A stretch of DNA of 64,000 nt, from positions 1-64,000 of the forward strand of contig NZ_JAKUDO010000003.1 of assembly GCF_022436485.1 (NCBI RefSeq), read 5' to 3'. The notes under the pieces were generated by a model. That model had not been told where the DNA came from. It was given only the letters and a program-made list of their open reading frames with translations, and did not search any database. The stretch is from Agrococcus sp. ARC_14 (GTDB lineage: Bacteria; Actinomycetota; Actinomycetes; Actinomycetales; Microbacteriaceae). Made by a program: the position numbers and the translations under genes. This document shows positions 62,179 to 64,000 of the stretch, piece by piece. Within the stretch, counting starts at the first letter, position 1. Each line of letters starts with the position of its first letter.

Positions 62179-62203
62179 TCAGTTTGTCACCTGGCACGCA
62201 GGT

Positions 62204-63001
62204 TCAGCCGAACCGGCGAACCTCGGGCGTGCCGAACGCGGCGACCATCGCCGCGTAGTTCGAGTACTTGACGGGCTTGCCGCTGGTTGCGGCGTGGATG
62301 ATCTGACCGTTGCCGGCGTAGACGGCGACGTGGCCGCTCCACACGAGCAGGTCACCGGCAGCGACCTGCGACGCCGGCACGCCCGTGCCGTAGCCGCCCT
62401 GCGCGCCGGAGGAGTGCGGAAGGTAGTGGCCGGCTTGGCCGTAGACCCAGGCGGTGAAGCCAGAGCAGTCGAAGCCGGTCGACGGGCTCGAGCCGCCCCA
62501 GACGTACGGGGCGCCGAGCTGCGACTGCGCGATGCCGACGATGCCGCTGTTGGCGGGGATGCTCACCGCGGTCGTCGCCGCAGCGCTGCCCTGGGACGAA
62601 CCAGCGGAGGTCGAAGCCGAGCCGTCGGCGTTCGCCGTCGCAGCCTCGCGCGCCTCGGCGAGCTCGGCCTCACGGGCTTCCTCCGCCTCGCGTGCTGCCG
62701 CGCGGAGCTCCTCGAGCTCCTCAGCCGTGGTGCCGGAGATGCCGTCGCGCGCGATCGTCTCGATGCGTGCGTCGCTCGCGACGCTCACGGTCTGCGAGTT
62801 CTCGGCGATGACGCTCTGGAGCTCCTCCTGCGAGAACTGCGGGCCCTGCTGCGAGAACGCAGCGGCCGGCAGCGAGAGCGCGCCGATCAGCGCAGCGGCG
62901 ATGCTGACGACGCCGATGCTCTTCGCGCCGCGACGCAGCGATCCGGAAGCGGGTCGAGCATGGCTGTGCGAGACGGCCACGGCCGTGGTGTGCTTCTTCA
63001 A
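62204..63001 (-). CDS. Secreted NlpC/P60 endopeptidase
   Basis: The product (about 265 residues from TTG 63001, 278 from GTG 63040) has a signal peptide (IGVVSIAAALIGALSLPAAAF), an Ala/Glu-rich coiled spacer (about 60-145) and an NlpC/P60 domain with GFDCSGFTAWVYGQAG (Cys), GHVAVYAGNGQIIHA (His). It is a peptidoglycan D,L-endopeptidase of the RipA/Cwl type. The start is uncertain; GGGGGAA lies before the TTG. The neighbouring gene is a paralogue with the same upstream repeat. Confidence 0.9.
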   Translation of the reverse strand: MKKHTTAVAVSHSHARPASGSLRRGAKSIGVVSIAAALIGALSLPAAAFSQQGPQFSQEELQSVIAENSQTVSVASDARIETIARDGISGTTAEELEELRAAAREAEEAREAELAEAREAATANADGSASTSAGSSQGSAAATTAVSIPANSGIVGIAQSQLGAPYVWGGSSPSTGFDCSGFTAWVYGQAGHYLPHSSGAQGGYGTGVPASQVAAGDLLVWSGHVAVYAGNGQIIHAATSGKPVKYSNYAAMVAAFGTPEVRRFG

Positions 63002-63077
63002 GTCGGTGTTCCCCCAGGAATTTCCTTCAGGCCCCCACACCGCGATGTGCAGGGCTGACCCGGCGACACTACCCGAC

Positions 63078-63093
63078 CGTTACCAATTCGTCA
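63078..63093 (-). promoter_or_regulatory. Direct repeat upstream of the second NlpC/P60 gene (MtrA-like box)
   Basis: Minus strand TGACGAATTGGTAACG, same 11-base period as the element at 62163, 38 or 77 bases from the two candidate starts. Confidence 0.55.
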
Positions 63094-63169
63094 CAATCGA
63101 CGCACAGGGTATCGGCGAGCCTGCACGACGCCTGGGCGAACCCTGGACGCGCGGCCCCGCCTGCGGCGG

Positions 63170-63841
63170 TCAGGCCTCGAGATAGATGTGCTGCGCGAGC
63201 TCGACCGGCAGGTCGATCGCCGCGCCGCCTGAGGCGGTGAGTCGGATGCGGTCTCCGGCCGTCGCGACCTCGACCGTCGCGCCGGGCACGACGCCCGCGG
63301 CCTGCAGCTCAGCCAGACCCTCGATGTCGAACTGGATGGGCTCCCCCAGCCGCCGCACGATCCGCACGCCGCGCGCATCCGTCGCCCGCACCACGCCGTC
63401 GAGAAAGGAGGCTGCTGGCGGCAGCCCCAGCTCGGCGAGCCCCGGGATGGGCGTGCCGTATGGCGACTCGCTCGGATTGCCCAGCAGCGTCAGCAGCCTG
63501 CGCTCGACCTGCTCGCTCATGACGTGCTCCCAGCGGCAGGCCTCGTCATGCACCAGGCTCCAGTCGAGCCCGATGACGTCTGCGAGCAGCCGCTCGGCCA
63601 GCCGGTGCTTGCGCAGCACGCGGATCGCGAGCGCGCGGCCGTCCTCCGTGAGCTCGAGGTGCCGGTCCGGCGCGACGACGACGAGGCCATCGCGCTCCAT
63701 GCGGGCGACGGTCTGCGAGACGGTCGGGCCGGAGTGGCCGAGGCGATCAGAGATGCGGGCGCGCAGCGGAGTGATGCCCTCCTCCTCGAGATCGAGGATC
63801 GTGCGGAGGTACATCTCGGTCGTATCGACGAGATCTGTCAT
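63170..63841 (-). CDS. DtxR/IdeR/MntR-family metalloregulator
   Basis: The 223-residue product has a winged helix (MTDLVDTTEMYLRTILDLEEEG..., recognition GPTVSQTVARMERDGLV), a metal/dimer domain with ERLLADVIGLDW, ACRWEHVMSEQVERRL and GTPIPG, and a C-terminal SH3-like FeoA domain. It should repress iron or manganese genes when metal is bound. GAGGGGG precedes ATG 63841. The downstream-facing neighbour begins at 63995 on the other strand. Confidence 0.93.
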   Translation of the reverse strand: MTDLVDTTEMYLRTILDLEEEGITPLRARISDRLGHSGPTVSQTVARMERDGLVVVAPDRHLELTEDGRALAIRVLRKHRLAERLLADVIGLDWSLVHDEACRWEHVMSEQVERRLLTLLGNPSESPYGTPIPGLAELGLPPAASFLDGVVRATDARGVRIVRRLGEPIQFDIEGLAELQAAGVVPGATVEVATAGDRIRLTASGGAAIDLPVELAQHIYLEA

Positions 63842-63982
63842 CCGCACCCCCCTCACTCTCTCCGCGCGCCGATGTCTGCGTGCCGTGTCCGCACGCCCAG
63901 GCCAACAGGCCGCGTCTGCATCCCCGTGCGGGGCATCCGGCCGGTCAGCCCGGTATGCCACCACCATATTGGCCCGCGCTCG

Positions 63983-63988
63983 TAGAAT
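63983..63988 (+). promoter_or_regulatory. -10 box for the gene leaving the window
   Basis: TAGAAT at -12 to -7 of GTG 63995, no ribosome site between. Confidence 0.5.
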
Positions 63989-63994
63989 CGTCCT

Positions 63995-64000
63995 GTGAGC
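63995..64000 (+). CDS. First two codons of a gene running off the window
   Basis: GTG AGC follows an ideally spaced TAGAAT box. In related genomes the gene divergent from this DtxR-type regulator is often serC (phosphoserine aminotransferase), but two codons cannot show this. Confidence 0.35.

Noticed and set aside
62104..63169. Cyclic-di-AMP (ydaO-type) riboswitch before the NlpC/P60 genes
   Set aside because: Such leaders are common for actinobacterial wall hydrolases, but the upstream regions are under 100 bases and show no matching conserved core.

Overview
The window is high-GC actinobacterial DNA. A Lsr2 nucleoid protein, a DUF222/13E12-type HNH protein, a fused CydDC exporter with cydAB, an F420-type (Ddn-like) reductase, many GTG/TTG starts and apparently leaderless genes point to Microbacteriaceae (an Agrococcus-like genus is a guess).

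Positions 1-1815 hold IS debris (start of an IS3-type orfA, a frameshifted ISL3 transposase remnant) around an O-acetyltransferase gene. Positions 1816-4125 are GC-rich core-like DNA: maltokinase and a membrane-anchored SGNH hydrolase. Lsr2 (4130-4465) sits at the edge of a less GC-rich island.

Positions about 4.6-24.2 kb form a cell-surface glycopolymer locus: FkbH-type protein, GT4, ABC exporter permease and ATPase, UDP-GlcNAc 2-epimerase and UDP-ManNAc dehydrogenase (together a UDP-ManNAcA route), a WbpA-like UDP-HexNAc dehydrogenase, a serine-hydrolase-like protein, a second acetyltransferase, another GT4 and a DUF6270-like protein. At its heart is a run of three coupled genes (11591-17082) that all encode coiled coils: a membrane-anchored GT-B enzyme, an 1109-residue FkbM methyltransferase-coil-GT-GT fusion, and a small two-helix membrane coil protein. 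I read this as a candidate membrane polymerase/terminator with a built-in ruler. The locus continues in GC-rich DNA with a two-domain glycosyltransferase, a LMW tyrosine phosphatase, VanZ and an asparagine-synthase-like protein.

Positions 29-36 kb carry regulators with their partners (MarR; ArsR with an AHSA1/SRPBCC protein and an FMN reductase; AraC with a VOC protein), a DUF222-HNH protein and a UGT-like glycosyltransferase. Positions 36-44 kb are the cytochrome bd module: a fused CydDC exporter, BlaI plus an M56 protease, and cydAB, with three 17-bp operator-like dyads at exact 21-bp spacing before cydA. CydDC has repetitive palindromic DNA built in frame at three places.

Positions 44-64 kb hold a CHAP hydrolase coupled to a separate Tat-signal ORF, ArsR/SRPBCC/Dabb genes, tRNA-Ala(CGC), a membrane protein, RimJ-type GNAT, a luciferase-FAD oxidase fusion, 5-formyl-THF cyclo-ligase, FmdB-type protein, MscL, an inverted array of 20-bp repeats, a large helicase-like protein with degraded Walker motifs, a FemX-type ligase, Ddn-like protein, SDR/TetR pair, DUF4287 protein, a Q/P/A-tailed membrane protein, tRNA-Arg(CCT), two NlpC/P60 hydrolases sharing an upstream direct repeat, a DtxR-family regulator and the start of one further gene. 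REP-like palindromes occur between and inside genes and supply the stop codons of at least two.
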